NCBI GenBank assembly: GCA_024742485.1
Contig: JANSYK010000002.1
Coordinates: 1,798,001-1,862,000 of the forward strand
Length of the DNA: 64,000 bases
DNA from: Alphaproteobacteria bacterium
GTDB taxonomy: Bacteria; Pseudomonadota; Alphaproteobacteria; Rhizobiales; Rhizobiaceae
Direction: 5' to 3'
Part shown: one piece after another, positions 37,049 to 48,610 of the stretch
Layout: every line of letters starts with the position of its first letter
How positions within the stretch are numbered: position 1 is the first letter of the stretch
Translations under genes and position numbers: made by a program
Notes under the pieces: generated by a model
Told to the model about the DNA's origin: nothing
The model's database searches: none
What the model saw: only the letters and a program-made list of their open reading frames with translations

Positions 37049-38161
37049 ATGAAAATCACCGGACTCGACATACGGTGCTGCAAGCTTGACCGGGTCGCCA
37101 TTGCCGGTGAGGCCATGCGTGACGGCATCACGCAGGACGGTATGGAGTTTCTGGTAATGACCGTGAAGGTCGACAGTGGAATGTCGGCGTCAATGTTCGG
37201 ATTTGCCGGACGCTCGGCGCTGGGGGCAGGACATCTTGCCGCTGCATCGCTTCGTCCGTTCCTCCTGGGCCGCAATGCGCTCGACCGCGAAAAAACCTGG
37301 CAGGACTGGCGGGTTGCCGACCGCTGGTGGCACCACCTGCCAATCTATCTTTATGGACCTATGGACTGCTGTCTCTGGTTGCTGGGCGCACAGGCCGCCG
37401 ATCAGCCGCTATGGCGCTATCTGGGTGGTGCCAGAAGCACGGTGCCGGTCTACGCTTCTTCGCTGGTACTGCCGGATGCAAATGCCTATGCCAAGGAGGC
37501 ATGCGACGTCCGCGATGCAGGCCTGAAGGCATACAAGATTCACCCGCCCGGTCGCTCTTTGGTCGAAGATATCGAGATTCACAGGGCGGTTCGTCAGGCC
37601 GTTGGACCCGAATTCGACCTGATGTCTGACCCGGTCGCTCCCTATTCGCTGGAGGAGGCGGTTCGTTTCGGGCGAACGCTGGAGGAACTGGACTATCTGT
37701 GGCTGGAAGAACCCATGCCCGATGAGAATTTTTCAGCCCTCAGGGAACTGACGCGGATCCTGGATATTCCGGTGGTCGGAACCGAAGTGCTGGCCAAGCA
37801 TCCCTATTCGGTCGCCGAGTGTATTTCCAGCCGGGTGGTCGATGCAGTGCGTGCTGATGTTTCGTGGACAGGCGGTATTACCGGCGCCTTGAAAACGGCT
37901 AATCTTGCGCATGCCTTCCATATGAAATGTGAATTGCACACGACGATTTTTCATCCGCTCGAACTTGTCAATCTTCACGTGAATGGTGCGGTGGCGAACA
38001 GCACCTATTTCGAACTGCTATGGCCGACCACCACATTTGATTTTGGCCTGACCACACCCCTGCCGATTAAGGACGGGATCGCATATATGCCTGAAGCACC
38101 GGGTCTTGGCGCTGAACTCGACTGGGACCTCATCGACAACGCAACAATTGCAACGCTGTGA
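37049..38161 (+). CDS. Enolase-superfamily protein, second paralog (K-x-H variant)
   Basis: Second mandelate-racemase-family protein in the operon, 370 residues. The acid/base motif is Lys163-x-His165 (KIH), unlike the K-x-K of the first paralog. Metal ligands appear as Asp194 (MSDP), Glu220 or 221 (WLEEP) and Glu246 (GTEVL), with Asp270 and His297 present. The different motif implies a different stereochemistry or substrate. The stop overlaps the next start as GTGA. Confidence 0.82.
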   Translation: MKITGLDIRCCKLDRVAIAGEAMRDGITQDGMEFLVMTVKVDSGMSASMFGFAGRSALGAGHLAAASLRPFLLGRNALDREKTWQDWRVADRWWHHLPIYLYGPMDCCLWLLGAQAADQPLWRYLGGARSTVPVYASSLVLPDANAYAKEACDVRDAGLKAYKIHPPGRSLVEDIEIHRAVRQAVGPEFDLMSDPVAPYSLEEAVRFGRTLEELDYLWLEEPMPDENFSALRELTRILDIPVVGTEVLAKHPYSVAECISSRVVDAVRADVSWTGGITGALKTANLAHAFHMKCELHTTIFHPLELVNLHVNGAVANSTYFELLWPTTTFDFGLTTPLPIKDGIAYMPEAPGLGAELDWDLIDNATIATL

Positions 38162-38500
38162 GCGCGACCATGAAAAGCAGTGGAACCAGCGAGGCCAACC
38201 GGGAAACCGATAACCGGCTGATCGTTCTGGCGCCGCAAGACAATGTTGCCGTAGTCCGTGAAGCTATTTCCGCCGGAGAGACCGTGGCGGTAAGTGGCAG
38301 GCAGATTGTCATGGCCGACCGTGTCGCTGCCGGTCACAAGATTGCCCGACAAGATATCGGCAAAGGCGACCGGATCCTGAAATACGGAGCGCCGATTGGC
38401 TCGGCAACCTGTCCGATCCGGATCGGCGATCATGTGCATCTTCACAATATCAAGAGCGACTATACGCACACCCATTCCCTCGACGAGGCCAGAATCAGGC

Positions 38501-40496
<1,996 letters not shown>

Positions 40497-40582
40497 GAAC
40501 ATCAGCGAAGCGTTCGTTGCGAACTGCCGGCGGGATTGATCGGACAACCGCCGGAAAGAACAATCATACAGGGAGGACTGTC

Positions 40583-41437
40583 ATGACACCGTTAATCGAC
40601 ACGCACCAACATCTGGTCTATCCGGACGTTGCCGGCTATGGCTGGACCGACGGCATTCCGCCACTGGCAAATCAGCCTTTCACCCTGGACGATTATCAGG
40701 GGCTGGCAGATGAGCAATCCGTTGACCGGACACTCTTCATGGAGACGGGCGTCGATGATGCCGATTATCAGGCCGAAGCGCGCTTCGTAGCCAAGCTCGC
40801 TGGAAACCCGAACAGCCGGATTGCCGGTTTGATTGCCTCCTGCCGACCGGAAACGGATGAGGGGTTCTCGGCTTGGCTCGATGAATGTGCGTCGTTGAAT
40901 GTTGTCGGGTTTCGGCGGATTTTGCATGTCATGCCGGATGAACTGTCGCAGTCGGAAACATTCCGCCGCAATGTGCGCGAGATCGGCAATCGGGATCTTG
41001 TCTTCGACATCTGTTTCCTGGAGCGACAATTGCCGATCGCTGTTGAACTGGCGGCCGCCTGTGAAAACACACGCCTGGTTCTCAACCATTGCGGCGTTCC
41101 GGATATTGCCGGCGGGAATCCGGATCCCTGGCGCAGTCACATGCGGAATCTGGCCGCACAGTCGAATGTAACCTGCAAGCTCTCCGGCCTGCTGGCCTAT
41201 TGCGCGCCGGGCGAAGCCTCGCTTGACACAATCAGGCCCTATGTCGATCACGTGCTCGATGTGTTCGGACCAGGTCGCATTGTGTGGGGCAGTGATTGGC
41301 CAGTCGTCAATCTCGCCAACGGACTGCCGGACTGGATTTCGGTCACGCAGACGATCTTGGAGGGTTTGTCCGCGAATGAGGCAGAACAAATCGCCCGGAA
41401 AAATGCGTCAGGCGTTTACAAGTTAAACGTCGCCTGA
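40583..41437 (+). CDS. Amidohydrolase-superfamily sugar lactonase (cog3618 type)
   Basis: TIM-barrel hydrolase of 284 residues. The N-terminal IDTHQHLVYPD carries the HxH metal motif (His8, His10); VLNHCGVPD and VWGSDWPVVN hold the later metal and catalytic residues. This group includes L-fucono-1,5-lactonase and L-rhamnono-lactonase, which open the lactone made by a sugar dehydrogenase. It closes the long rightward operon. The ribosome site AGGGAGGACTGTC fixes the start at 40583. Confidence 0.88.
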   Translation: MTPLIDTHQHLVYPDVAGYGWTDGIPPLANQPFTLDDYQGLADEQSVDRTLFMETGVDDADYQAEARFVAKLAGNPNSRIAGLIASCRPETDEGFSAWLDECASLNVVGFRRILHVMPDELSQSETFRRNVREIGNRDLVFDICFLERQLPIAVELAAACENTRLVLNHCGVPDIAGGNPDPWRSHMRNLAAQSNVTCKLSGLLAYCAPGEASLDTIRPYVDHVLDVFGPGRIVWGSDWPVVNLANGLPDWISVTQTILEGLSANEAEQIARKNASGVYKLNVA

Positions 41438-41464
41438 CGCGAATGATGGCCGGACTGTCTGCTT

Positions 41465-42970
41465 CTACCCGGCTTGATATTGCGGCGCCGAGGCAAGATA
41501 GCGACCATAGGACGGCGCATGGGGATAGGAAAATTGCTCGGCGAGCGGGTTGGATCGTTTGCGTTGGCGTACGCCGATATCATCCAGAAGCTCATCGAAA
41601 TGCCTGAAATGGAAGGGCGCTGAACACAGACCGCCATAGACTTGCGCGGCGGGGCGCTCCTTGCGTTTCCAGTTCAGCATCATCTCGATATTGTCGCGCA
41701 TCTCCTGATCTGTGGGCTGATTGGCCAGCTGACCATCGACAAAGCGCACCAGCCAGTTTGCAATCATTTCCGAAGACAGGACCGAGCAGAAGCTGGAATT
41801 GAAGCCGACAAAGCCCATATCGGGAAGGTCAGGATTGACCGCCAGCCGGTACACCCGGTATTGGCCGTCCGGATCGATCAGCTTGGCGCGATATTCCTCC
41901 GGCAGATAGGGCACGCCAAGCGTCCAGCCGACCGCCAGGATCGACAGGTCACAGCTAACTTTCTGGCCGTTTGTCAGCACGATATCGTTGCCTTCATAGC
42001 GTTCAAAGGAACCGCGGACAGGCGTCACTGATCCGTCCTTGAACGCTTCAAACAGCCCGGGCGTCACGATCGGAATCGAACAGGAGACATCCTTTTCGAT
42101 CGGCACGTCGGGCACCATATCCCACTTCTTCAGGCCCAGCTGGAGTTTCAGCAGGGTTTCGAGACCGCGAAAATTGGCCCAGACCAACGGCTTGAACAGC
42201 GCCGCCACCAACCGTTTTGCGACACTTCTGTCCCAACTGTTGAACTGCTGTTCCTGTGCCCGCATGTAAAGCAGGCGCTTGAAGTTGATGCCGCCGACGT
42301 AATAGGGAACACGCCAGACCGGCTCGCGGTAGACCATTGTCACGGAGGCGGCGCCATTCGCGGCGGCGTTCACTGCGATGTCGGTTGCCGATTTCGAGCC
42401 ACCGAGCACGACCACCCGTTTGTCCTTGACCAGGGACGGATCGGTGTATTCCGATGAATGCATCACTTCGCCGCCGCCAAGGGTGAACATTTCCTGGCCG
42501 GGATGCGTGATGATGTTTTTTTCCGAGAACTGACCGGTGCAGATGGAAACGAAATCGAAATCCTCCTGCACCGTCTCTCCGTCGGCTTCAAGTGTCAGTG
42601 TCCATCCGGGCTGACCATCGGCCCGGCGTTCCATGGCCGCGACATTCGTGTTCAGCCGGTAACAATCCTTGAGTTTGTGCTTGTCGGCATAGGAATGCAG
42701 ATAGGCGTGAACCTGCGGGCCTTTCGGCCATTCGGGATAATCGTCCGGCATGGGATGGTCGGTGTAATGGTAGAGATCCTTGGGGGATTGGGTCTGGACA
42801 CCCGGGTAAGAGCGCGACAGCTCCCAGACACCGCCGAAATCATGACTGCGTTCGATCCCGTGCACATCATGACCACGCTCCCTGAACGCCTTGGCCGCAG
42901 CGAGACCGCTGACGCCGCCGCCGATGATGGCGACTTTCTTTCTTGCAATCATGGTTCTTTTCCCTTGCAT
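41465..42970 (-). CDS. Flavin-containing monooxygenase (FMO/Baeyer-Villiger type)
   Basis: FAD/NADPH monooxygenase of about 500 residues. First Rossmann motif VAIIGGGVSGLAAAKAF near the N-terminus; second VVVLGGSKSATD; HSSEYTDPSLVKDKRVVVLGG resembles the FMO linker. It would oxygenate a soft nucleophile or a ketone. The ATG at 42970 shares a base with the cupin stop (TAATG); an ATG at 42952 with AAGGGA upstream is also possible. It forms a two-gene operon with the cupin gene, divergent from an AraC regulator, and is convergent with the sugar-acid operon. Confidence 0.88.
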   Translation of the reverse strand: MQGKRTMIARKKVAIIGGGVSGLAAAKAFRERGHDVHGIERSHDFGGVWELSRSYPGVQTQSPKDLYHYTDHPMPDDYPEWPKGPQVHAYLHSYADKHKLKDCYRLNTNVAAMERRADGQPGWTLTLEADGETVQEDFDFVSICTGQFSEKNIITHPGQEMFTLGGGEVMHSSEYTDPSLVKDKRVVVLGGSKSATDIAVNAAANGAASVTMVYREPVWRVPYYVGGINFKRLLYMRAQEQQFNSWDRSVAKRLVAALFKPLVWANFRGLETLLKLQLGLKKWDMVPDVPIEKDVSCSIPIVTPGLFEAFKDGSVTPVRGSFERYEGNDIVLTNGQKVSCDLSILAVGWTLGVPYLPEEYRAKLIDPDGQYRVYRLAVNPDLPDMGFVGFNSSFCSVLSSEMIANWLVRFVDGQLANQPTDQEMRDNIEMMLNWKRKERPAAQVYGGLCSAPFHFRHFDELLDDIGVRQRKRSNPLAEQFSYPHAPSYGRYLASAPQYQAG

Positions 42971-43416
42971 TATCCGTCTTCAGGTGGCGGCAGGAAGTCG
43001 ACTTCATGCAATGCAGACAGGCGAACCAGCTCGGCCGGGTCAGTGACGCCGTCGAGGGCGCCGAATAGGGCAAAGAGTTTGCGGGACGGAGCGACTCCGA
43101 AGACGCAGGTAGCGGTAGCGCCCGAGCGGTTGAAGATACCATGCGCGATGCCCATCGGCATGCGAACCGTGTCGCCGGGACCGGCCTTGTGCACATCGGC
43201 GCCGAATTCGACCTCCAGCGCCCCATCGAGCACGGTGATCCATTCATCCTGTGTCGGGTGAATGTGAGGCGGCACAAATGTTTCGTCCGGAATGACCGCA
43301 TGCCAGACAAAGGCGTTTTCGCTGTGCAGTTTTGGCGTGTAGGTGTGGCCCACCACGTTCCAGGACGTTCCGTCCAGGCCGTCCGAGGCGGGTGTGATGC
43401 CCGGTGAATTTGCCAT
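42970..43416 (-). CDS. Cupin-domain protein
   Basis: Small beta-barrel protein of 148 residues. Metal ligands of the first cupin motif are His51, His53 and Glu58 (PPHIHPTQDEW), and His92 (GIAHGIFN) comes from the second. It could be an enzyme (isomerase or dioxygenase) or a binding protein; sequence alone does not say. It is translated just ahead of the monooxygenase with a 1-nt overlap and probably acts on the same compound. Confidence 0.85.
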   Translation of the reverse strand: MANSPGITPASDGLDGTSWNVVGHTYTPKLHSENAFVWHAVIPDETFVPPHIHPTQDEWITVLDGALEVEFGADVHKAGPGDTVRMPMGIAHGIFNRSGATATCVFGVAPSRKLFALFGALDGVTDPAELVRLSALHEVDFLPPPEDG

Positions 43417-43547
43417 GTGTTTGTTCCCTTTTTGGTAAAGTGGAGCCCAGACTAGGCCTCAAGCGGGCCCGGCTCTTATCCAAAAAACGAAATAAAGCGC
43501 AGAGACAGCGAGCCACGGCCCTTGTGCCATTTGATTAAAGACCACCC

Positions 43548-44564
43548 GTGGACGATACTTGCCGGATGGAACAGCGCGTCCAGTCACATCGTTCGGCACC
43601 GCTTCGTCGCCATCGGCTGTTTCGCAGCAGCGAACTGGACGAGGCGCGGGATTTCGTCGCCCGCAAGTTTTGCCGCCACCGCCTGGAACGCCGCAATTCA
43701 ACCGACCGGTTCGACGCCTGTCATCACCATGCCGCCGGCATCGGCATGTCGGTCAACTACATTCGCTACGGTGCCGAGGTGGAAATCGAACCCGGTGAAC
43801 TCGGTTCGTTCTACCTGATCCAGATCCCGATCAAGGGGAAGGCATGGATTCGAAACGGTCGGCACGATGTCAGCGCCAGCCTGTCCAGTCCGAGCATTCT
43901 CAATCCGGACCGCCATACGACCATGCGCTGGTTCACTGGATGCGAGAAACTGCTGTTGCAGATCGACCGCGAAAATCTGCAGCACATGGCGGAAAGACTG
44001 GTCGGTCGCCGTCTTCCTGGTTCAGTTGTCTTCGATCCAAAGATTGATTTCGGCCGCCAGGAGATGCGCCGCTGGTGGCAGCGCGTCCAGACCGTTGTGC
44101 ACGCCGCCGAGGATGGGCGGTTGTTTTCTGACCAGGAAGGTCTGTCGCAACGGCTTGTCGAGGAAGAACTGATCGAAGCGTTTTTCATCAACCAGCCCAG
44201 CAATGTCAGTCACTATTTGGAAGCCGAGCCCGCCGGTCTGGCACCGGCCTATGTCAAACGGGCACAGCGGTACATCCATGAGAATCTCGCTTCTCCCATG
44301 ACGATTGGCAAAATCGCTGCGGCAACCGGTACGACACCGCGCAGTCTGCAACTGGGTTTTCGCAAGGCCTGTGGCATGACGCCACTGCAATATGTGCGGT
44401 GCGAGCGCCTATTCGCCGCCCATTATGAATTGATGAGGGCGGACCCCGGATCGAAGGTTGCCCAGATCGCATTCGACTGGGGATTTACCCATCTGGGTCG
44501 TTTTTCCCGGGACTACCGCGCGGCCTTCGGCGTTTCACCGCGAGAACAGCTTACTCGTCGCTGA
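43548..44564 (+). CDS. AraC-family transcriptional regulator
   Basis: Regulator of 338 residues from GTG 43548 (ATG 43566 is an alternative). N-terminal part resembles the AraC_binding_2 (FeaR/OruR-like) ligand domain: DEARDFVARKFCRHRLE, then SVNYIRYGAEVEIEPGEL and FYLIQIPIKGKAWI. The C-terminal 100 residues hold the double HTH with MTIGKIAAATGTTPRSLQLGFRKACGMTPLQYVR and a second helix-turn-helix ending WGFTHLGRFSRDYRAAFGVSP. It is divergent from the cupin/monooxygenase pair, which it likely activates. Confidence 0.92.
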   Translation: MDDTCRMEQRVQSHRSAPLRRHRLFRSSELDEARDFVARKFCRHRLERRNSTDRFDACHHHAAGIGMSVNYIRYGAEVEIEPGELGSFYLIQIPIKGKAWIRNGRHDVSASLSSPSILNPDRHTTMRWFTGCEKLLLQIDRENLQHMAERLVGRRLPGSVVFDPKIDFGRQEMRRWWQRVQTVVHAAEDGRLFSDQEGLSQRLVEEELIEAFFINQPSNVSHYLEAEPAGLAPAYVKRAQRYIHENLASPMTIGKIAAATGTTPRSLQLGFRKACGMTPLQYVRCERLFAAHYELMRADPGSKVAQIAFDWGFTHLGRFSRDYRAAFGVSPREQLTRR

Positions 44565-44838
44565 TCAAGGTTCCTGATTCAACGCCGCGGATCCAGAGCG
44601 GAAGGTGCGAGTCCCTAATTCCCGTGACGATGTCGCATTTTGAACACCCGAAACATCCCGGCAGTGAAAAGATGGTTATGGTTGCAATGGGCGCGGCATA
44701 CATCCGCCGCGGAAATTTGACTTATCCACCAATGGATTGTTTTCGGTTGACTTGGCAGTGCAGCAATTGCGAACATTGTAAACAAGAAAGACAAATTGGC
44801 CATGCCGGCGTGGTGAGGTCGCAAACAGGGAGGGGATC

Positions 44839-45795
44839 ATGGGAGGTGTGCTGCCATTAATTGGCAAGCGGCTGTTGCTTGGTCTTGGAACGCTTCTGGT
44901 CGTTTCAATCATCATATTTGGCGCAGTCGAATTGCTGCCGGGCGACATTGCCCAGCAGGTCCTGGGCCAATCGGCAACGGATGAAACCGTTGCCGCTCTT
45001 CGCGAAGAAATGGGCCTCAACCGACCATCCTATGTTCGCTATTTTGAATGGCTGGGCGGTGCAATTCAGGGAGACTTCGGAGTTTCGCTGGCAAACAAGC
45101 GTTCAGTTGCCGAGCAGTTGGGGCCGCGATTTGCCAACACCCTGTTTTTGGCGGGAATGGCGGCTTTGATATCGGTTCCGCTCGCGATCGGCCTTGGTGT
45201 TCTGGCTGCGCTGTATCGCAATTCGGTTTTCGATCGTGTCACCAACGCTGTCAGTCTGGTGGCGATTTCCTCTCCCGAATTCTTCCTTGGATATATTCTG
45301 ATCGTCTTTCTGGCCATTCAGAACCCGATTTTCCCGGCGATTGCCAATGTTACGCCAGACACGGACCTGGCAGAGCGTGCTTACCGTGTCATGCTGCCAG
45401 CCATCACAATGGCCATGGTTGTGACGGCCTATATGATGCGCATGACACGCGCTGCAATCATCAACCTCCTGGCCTCACCCTATATCGAAATGGCGCGGCT
45501 CAAGGGCGTGCCGAACTCCAGGGTCATTACCCGCCACGCGCTGCCTAACGCGTTGGCACCGATCATCAACGTTGTTGCACTGAACCTTGCCTATCTGATC
45601 ACCGGGGTCGTGCTGGTGGAGGTTGTTTTTGTCTATCCGGGTGTCGGCCAGTTGCTGGTCGACAGCGTGACGAAACGGGATTTCCCGGTGGTGCAGGCCT
45701 GCTGCCTGATCTTCGCCGCAACCTTCATCCTGTTCAATCTGATCGCCGATGTCGGTGCGATCCTGTCAAACCCGCGTTTGCGGCACCCGAAGTGA
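44839..45795 (+). CDS. Peptide/oligosaccharide-type ABC permease (DppB-like)
   Basis: Inner-membrane permease of 318 residues with six membrane segments. The BPD permease EAA region reads EMARLKGVPNSRVITRHALPNALAPIIN, and the GVVLVEVVFVYPGVGQLLVD segment is typical of DppB/OppB. The ribosome site GGGAGGGGATC precedes the start. It begins a three-gene operon (DppB-, DppC- and fused ATPase-like). The 274 bp upstream hold no convincing gene. Confidence 0.93.
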   Translation: MGGVLPLIGKRLLLGLGTLLVVSIIIFGAVELLPGDIAQQVLGQSATDETVAALREEMGLNRPSYVRYFEWLGGAIQGDFGVSLANKRSVAEQLGPRFANTLFLAGMAALISVPLAIGLGVLAALYRNSVFDRVTNAVSLVAISSPEFFLGYILIVFLAIQNPIFPAIANVTPDTDLAERAYRVMLPAITMAMVVTAYMMRMTRAAIINLLASPYIEMARLKGVPNSRVITRHALPNALAPIINVVALNLAYLITGVVLVEVVFVYPGVGQLLVDSVTKRDFPVVQACCLIFAATFILFNLIADVGAILSNPRLRHPK

Positions 45796-45806
45796 GGATC
45801 GGATAG

Positions 45807-46868
45807 ATGTTAACATTTGTCATTATCTACTATGTGTTTCTCATCGTGGTGTGCTGCGCGGCGGCTTACTATAAGCACCGCACGGCGCTGCTTCTGCTGT
45901 TCACGCTTCTTTGTGTTTCGCTGATTTCTGGCCTGCTGGGCGGTGCATCCGTTCTGGTCAACATCACGATCTGCGTGGCATTGCTGGCGGCAGCAGCTGG
46001 CTTGTCGTACAGCTTTCGCGAGGCAATGATCCAGATATTGCCACCGGAAGCCGCCAAGCTGATGCGCACCGCGCCATTGACGGCTGCATTCGGACTTCTG
46101 GTGATCATCGCCTACATAATCGCCGCCGTGTTTGCGCCCGTCATCGCCCCGTTTGGCGAGGCGGAAGTGGTTGGCAGTTCCTTTGCTCCGCCCGATGACG
46201 TCATGCTGTTGGGTGGCGACCAGCTTGGCCGCGACCTGTTCTCACGCCTGATTTACGGCGCGCGCAACACCGTCGGCATTGCTGTCATGACCACGGCCAT
46301 TGCTTTTGTTGTCGGAACCCTGGGGGGGCTCGTGGCGGCATCGATGGGTGGCTGGGTCGATCAGGTGCTTGGCCGGATCGTCGATACGCTGATGGCCATT
46401 CCGCAGCTCATCTTCGCGCTGCTGCTGCTGACGATTGTCGGAACCAGTGTACTGAACCTGACCCTGGTCATCGCATTGCTCTATTCGCCGTTGATCTTCC
46501 GTTTGGCGCGGGCTGTGGCCGGCAATATTGTTGTCATGGACTATATCGAGGCGGCGCGGCTGCGCGGTGAATCCACCTGGTATCTGATCACGAAGGAAGT
46601 GCTGCCCAACATCACAGCGCCGCTTGCGGCCGAATTCGGGCTGCGTTTCTGCTTCGTCTTCCTTGCCATTTCCGCCCTGTCGTTTCTGGGGCTTGGTATT
46701 CAGCCTCCGACAGCCGACTGGGGATCGATGGTACGCGAGAATGCGACCTTGATCTCCTTTGGCGAAGTCACGCCGCTGATACCGGCTGCTGCCATCGCTC
46801 TGCTGACGGTTGCGGTCAACTTTGTTGTCGACTGGATGTTGCACATTTCATCGGGTCTGAAGGAGTAG
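45807..46868 (+). CDS. Peptide/oligosaccharide-type ABC permease (DppC-like) with N-terminal membrane extension
   Basis: Permease of 353 residues, about 60-80 longer than most DppC proteins. The normal DppC part starts near residue 88 (MRTAPLTAAFGLLVIIAYIIAAVFAPVIAPFG) and contains LGGDQLGRDLFSRLIYGARNT and the EAA loop IEAARLRGESTWYLITKEVLPN. Ahead of it, residues 1-75 are strongly hydrophobic and look like three extra membrane helices. The start ATG at 45807 is 11 nt after the DppB stop; no internal start has a clearly better ribosome site. The ATPase gene follows after 3 nt. Confidence 0.9.
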   Translation: MLTFVIIYYVFLIVVCCAAAYYKHRTALLLLFTLLCVSLISGLLGGASVLVNITICVALLAAAAGLSYSFREAMIQILPPEAAKLMRTAPLTAAFGLLVIIAYIIAAVFAPVIAPFGEAEVVGSSFAPPDDVMLLGGDQLGRDLFSRLIYGARNTVGIAVMTTAIAFVVGTLGGLVAASMGGWVDQVLGRIVDTLMAIPQLIFALLLLTIVGTSVLNLTLVIALLYSPLIFRLARAVAGNIVVMDYIEAARLRGESTWYLITKEVLPNITAPLAAEFGLRFCFVFLAISALSFLGLGIQPPTADWGSMVRENATLISFGEVTPLIPAAAIALLTVAVNFVVDWMLHISSGLKE

Positions 46869-46871
46869 ATC

Positions 46872-48530
46872 ATGGCGGATGAGAAGAGCGTACTGCTCGA
46901 AATCAAGAACCTGAAGATCGAGGGATATTCAGACGAGCAATGGATCGAAATTGTCCATGGTATCGACCTGACCCTTCACCGTGGCGAAGTCATGGGCCTG
47001 ATTGGAGAATCGGGTGCCGGCAAATCGACGATCGGTCTGGCCGCCATGGGATTCACCAGAGACGGGTGCCGCATCTCCGATGGAACCGTTCTGTTCGACG
47101 GCATGGACCTGACGACCGCGACTCGGGGTGAACGCCGTGCGTTGCGGGGATCCCGCATTGCCTATGTCGCGCAGTCGGCAGCGGCTTCGTTCAACCCGGC
47201 GCACAAGCTGATCGACCAGCACACGGAATCTTCGCTTCTGCACAAGGTCAACAGCAAGAACGAAAGTGAAGCCGATGCGATAGAGCTTTACCGGCGATTG
47301 CGCCTCCCCAATCCGGAGGAAATCGGCTTCCGCTATCCTCACCAGGTCTCTGGAGGACAGTTGCAACGGGCCATGACCGCCATGGCCATGAGTTGCCGGC
47401 CCGATCTGATCATATTCGACGAGCCGACGACGGCCCTGGATGTAACCACCCAAATCGAGGTCCTTGCCGCTGTTCGAGACATTGTCGATCAGTTCAATAC
47501 CGCAGCGCTTTACATCACGCACGATCTCGCGGTCGTGGCCCAGATGGCAGACCGGATCAAGGTTCTGCTGAAAGGCGACGAGGTTGAGGAGGCCGAGACG
47601 CGCAAGATGCTGGCCGATCCGTCGGAAGACTATACCAAGTCGCTCTGGGCCGTCCGCAGCTTCCAGCGTGATCAGAAGCCGCCACCGCCGGCCAATGAAA
47701 CGCCGCTGATTTCAGTCAAGAACGTTTCCGCCTCCTACGGTCCGGTCAAGGTCCTGGATGGTGTTTCCTTTGACATTTACCGCGGGCAGACCGTGGCGGT
47801 AGTCGGGGAATCGGGTTCCGGTAAATCGACCACCGCACGCTGCATCACCGGTCTGCTGCCGCCGACACAGGGTGAAATCCTGTATGACGGCCAGGTCATG
47901 CCGCCAAAATACCAGGACCGCACGAAGGATCAGTTGCGGCAGGCCCAGATGATCTACCAGATGGCCGATACGGCGCTCAATCCCAAGAAGAGCATCGGTG
48001 AAATCATCGGTCGGCCACTGCAGTTCTATGGCGGGCTGCGGGGCGCAGATCTGAAAAAGGCGGTTGATCAGTTGCTCGATCAGATCGAGCTGGAGCCGTC
48101 ACTTTATTACCACCGGCTTCCCTCGGAGCTCTCAGGCGGACAGAAACAGCGTGTCGGCATCGCCCGCGCTCTGGCAGCCGAGCCAAGCTTCATTATCTGC
48201 GACGAGGTGACCAGTGCGCTGGATCAGTTGGTCGCGGAAGGCATTCTGCGCCTCCTCGACCGTCTGCAGAAGGAGCTGAACCTGGCCTATATGTTCATCA
48301 CCCATGATTTGGCGACTGTCCGTTCGATTGCCGACGTCGTGGTGGTGATGAAGGAAGGCAAGGTCGTGGAAATGGGGCCAAAGGACGAGATGTTCCAGCC
48401 ACCGCATCACGAATATACGGATCTGCTTCTGTCATCGGTTCCCGAAATGGATCCCGACTGGCTGACCAATCTGCTGGAGGAACGCGGCGTCGACAATATT
48501 GGAGATGCGGCGCACCAAAAGAAAACCTGA
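46872..48530 (+). CDS. ABC ATPase, fused DppD-DppF type double domain
   Basis: Double ATPase of 552 residues in one chain. First half: Walker A GESGAGKST, signature VSGGQLQRAM, Walker B LIIFDEPTTALDVTTQ. Second half (from about 275): Walker A GESGSGKST, signature LSGGQKQRVG, and FIICDEVTSALDQLV, where the usual DEPTSALD has Val for Pro. Fusing the two ATPases is seen in GsiA/YejF-like systems. It powers the permeases upstream. A strong terminator follows. Confidence 0.94.
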   Translation: MADEKSVLLEIKNLKIEGYSDEQWIEIVHGIDLTLHRGEVMGLIGESGAGKSTIGLAAMGFTRDGCRISDGTVLFDGMDLTTATRGERRALRGSRIAYVAQSAAASFNPAHKLIDQHTESSLLHKVNSKNESEADAIELYRRLRLPNPEEIGFRYPHQVSGGQLQRAMTAMAMSCRPDLIIFDEPTTALDVTTQIEVLAAVRDIVDQFNTAALYITHDLAVVAQMADRIKVLLKGDEVEEAETRKMLADPSEDYTKSLWAVRSFQRDQKPPPPANETPLISVKNVSASYGPVKVLDGVSFDIYRGQTVAVVGESGSGKSTTARCITGLLPPTQGEILYDGQVMPPKYQDRTKDQLRQAQMIYQMADTALNPKKSIGEIIGRPLQFYGGLRGADLKKAVDQLLDQIELEPSLYYHRLPSELSGGQKQRVGIARALAAEPSFIICDEVTSALDQLVAEGILRLLDRLQKELNLAYMFITHDLATVRSIADVVVVMKEGKVVEMGPKDEMFQPPHHEYTDLLLSSVPEMDPDWLTNLLEERGVDNIGDAAHQKKT

Positions 48531-48575
48531 CGGCCGCTTGTTCAGCACTGCCGCCAGGTTTCCTGAAAACCGAAT

Positions 48576-48610
48576 GGCTCCGGATCCGAAAGGACCCGGA
48601 GCCTTTTTCT
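48576..48610 (+). terminator. Rho-independent terminator with GAAA tetraloop
   Basis: GGCTCCGG pairs with CCGGAGCC; after one A-C mismatch TCC/GGA extends the stem to a GAAA loop. TTTTTCTT follows. It ends the ABC transporter operon and abuts the stop of the convergent binding-protein gene. Confidence 0.9.

Noticed and set aside
44624-44860. 78-residue frame with a CxxCxxC cluster before the DppB-like gene
   Set aside because: The cysteine cluster drew attention, but there is no ribosome site, the frame overlaps the permease start, and the sequence does not look like a known zinc-ribbon protein.
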